A program made the position numbers and the translations under genes. Below, piece by piece: positions 31,389-31,748 of a stretch of 31,748 nucleotides of DNA. This DNA comes from DATNFP01 sp035606335 (GTDB lineage Bacteria; Bacteroidota; Bacteroidia; Chitinophagales; Chitinophagaceae), in NCBI GenBank assembly GCA_035606335.1, contig DATNFP010000028.1, positions 1 to 31,748 of the forward strand. The letters are read 5' to 3'. Numbering within the stretch: the stretch's first letter is position 1; every line of letters begins with the position of its first letter. The notes beneath the pieces are model-generated. The model saw only the letters and a list, made by a program, of their open reading frames with translations. It did no database searches and was not told the DNA's origin.

Positions 31389-31748
31389 CTAAAACCGTCG
31401 CTGCCATTGTTGCTGGCGTAATTGTAATTGCGTCTGCTGGCGTTGCAATAATTGCTGTTGCTGCTGCAAGAGCTGCAAATGCCCTGGGGGTGAGGGCGGT
31501 TGTTTTGTTTCTTCCTGTTTTTGCTGTTGTACTTGTTGCTGAAGGATGTTGCTTTGCTTTTCCAGGCTTTCTTTTGTTCGTGTAAAGCTTGGAGATGATG
31601 CAATAGCCGGCGCTGCAGAAGCTTTACCTGGTTGTGTGCCTATTTGAGCAATTAATTCTTTTGACTGATTTATTGTTTGCAGGCTATTCTTGTTTATTGT
31701 TGCCATTACTGCAATTTGTGATTTTAATGAGTCCACTGTTTTTGTATG
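31389..31748 (-). CDS. Gln-rich protein, C-terminal part (5' truncated by window edge)
   Basis: The frame is open to the right edge, so the gene begins outside; a GTG at 31736 could be a start but nothing requires it. About 119 residues are visible. The first half (SLKSQIAVMATINKNSLQ, KELIAQIG) looks helical, then a linker of Ala/Pro/Ser, then a long Gln-dominated stretch (ILQQQVQQQKQEE and a final Gln/Leu/Arg-rich tail ending QWQRRF). Probably a helical or coiled-coil protein of unknown role. A second frame over the same DNA is also open for 85 codons but gives an Asn/Ser/Lys-rich product with no sensible character, so it is set aside. The gene precedes the PKD protein gene by 77 bases on the same strand. 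Confidence 0.55.
   Translation of the reverse strand, partial: HTKTVDSLKSQIAVMATINKNSLQTINQSKELIAQIGTQPGKASAAPAIASSPSFTRTKESLEKQSNILQQQVQQQKQEETKQPPSPPGHLQLLQQQQQLLQRQQTQLQLRQQQWQRRF

Noticed and set aside
31346..31603. An 85-codon frame on the minus strand giving an Asn/Ser/Lys-rich product
   Set aside because: It overlaps the Gln-rich frame almost completely, does not reach the window edge, and its composition is what a frame shift of CAA/CAG repeats would give.
1..31748. A defence, phage, toxin-antitoxin or mobile-element system
   Set aside because: No integrase, transposase, nuclease/helicase cassette, paired small toxin-antitoxin genes, terminal repeats or tRNA attachment site was found on reading both strands.

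Overview
The window looks like a chromosomal segment of a Bacteroidota bacterium, most likely from the Chitinophagales/Chitinophagaceae side of the phylum. The evidence is several secreted proteins with type IX secretion (T9SS) C-terminal signals of both kinds (Por-type type A and the CHU_C/gliding-associated type B), a GldA-type gliding ABC ATPase, Bacteroidota-style promoter boxes (TAnnTTTG), little Shine-Dalgarno signal, AT-rich intergenic DNA, and lineage-typical proteins (DUF3347 lipoprotein, haem-binding CxxCH protein, Ig-like Big_5 lipoprotein). I see no tRNA, rRNA, insertion sequence, integrase, CRISPR array or phage gene, and no stretch over 300 bases lacks a gene.

Layout. 1-278 is the 3' end of an unknown gene, closed by a strong bidirectional hairpin. 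355-3549 (minus) holds a T9SS-secreted FG-GAP/VCBS protein and a short-chain dehydrogenase. 3712-5249 (plus) holds purE and phoH. 5283-6755 (minus) holds gldA and an EGF-like lipoprotein. 6831-10111 (minus) is a tight tolC-like / inositol-monophosphatase / thiL operon. 10265-11624 holds two convergent unknown genes. 11758-13448 (plus) is a translationally coupled sugar aminotransferase/rmlC pair whose end overlaps the convergent yajQ. yajQ and an ABC-F ATPase occupy 13445-15938 (minus). 16007-18993 (plus) is a DUF3347 lipoprotein plus TonB-dependent receptor pair, followed by a possible small RNA near 19098-19204. 19229-24061 (minus) is a compact four-gene run: Ig-like lipoprotein, S9 peptidase, haem-binding protein, exonuclease III. 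24171-24713 (plus) is a glutathione peroxidase. 24786-25909 (minus) is a trio of very small secreted low-complexity proteins (Gly/Tyr/His-rich; Gln/Pro-rich; His/Tyr-rich then Pro-rich). 25978-27471 is a biotin carboxylase. 27548-31748 (minus) holds two T9SS cargo proteins and the C-terminal part of a Gln-rich protein.

Most genes are recognisable housekeeping or envelope functions and I do not see a coherent new multi-gene system. The least explained items are the trio of low-complexity exported proteins, especially the one that is almost pure His and Tyr after its signal peptide; a recurring arrangement in which a perfect TAnnTTTG box sits 3-13 bases before the start codon, implying leaderless or near-leaderless mRNAs; the lipoprotein/TonB receptor pair with a possible copper link; and the promoter-to-terminator transcription unit without a gene after that pair. 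Function calls rest on motifs and memory of the families; no database search was possible.
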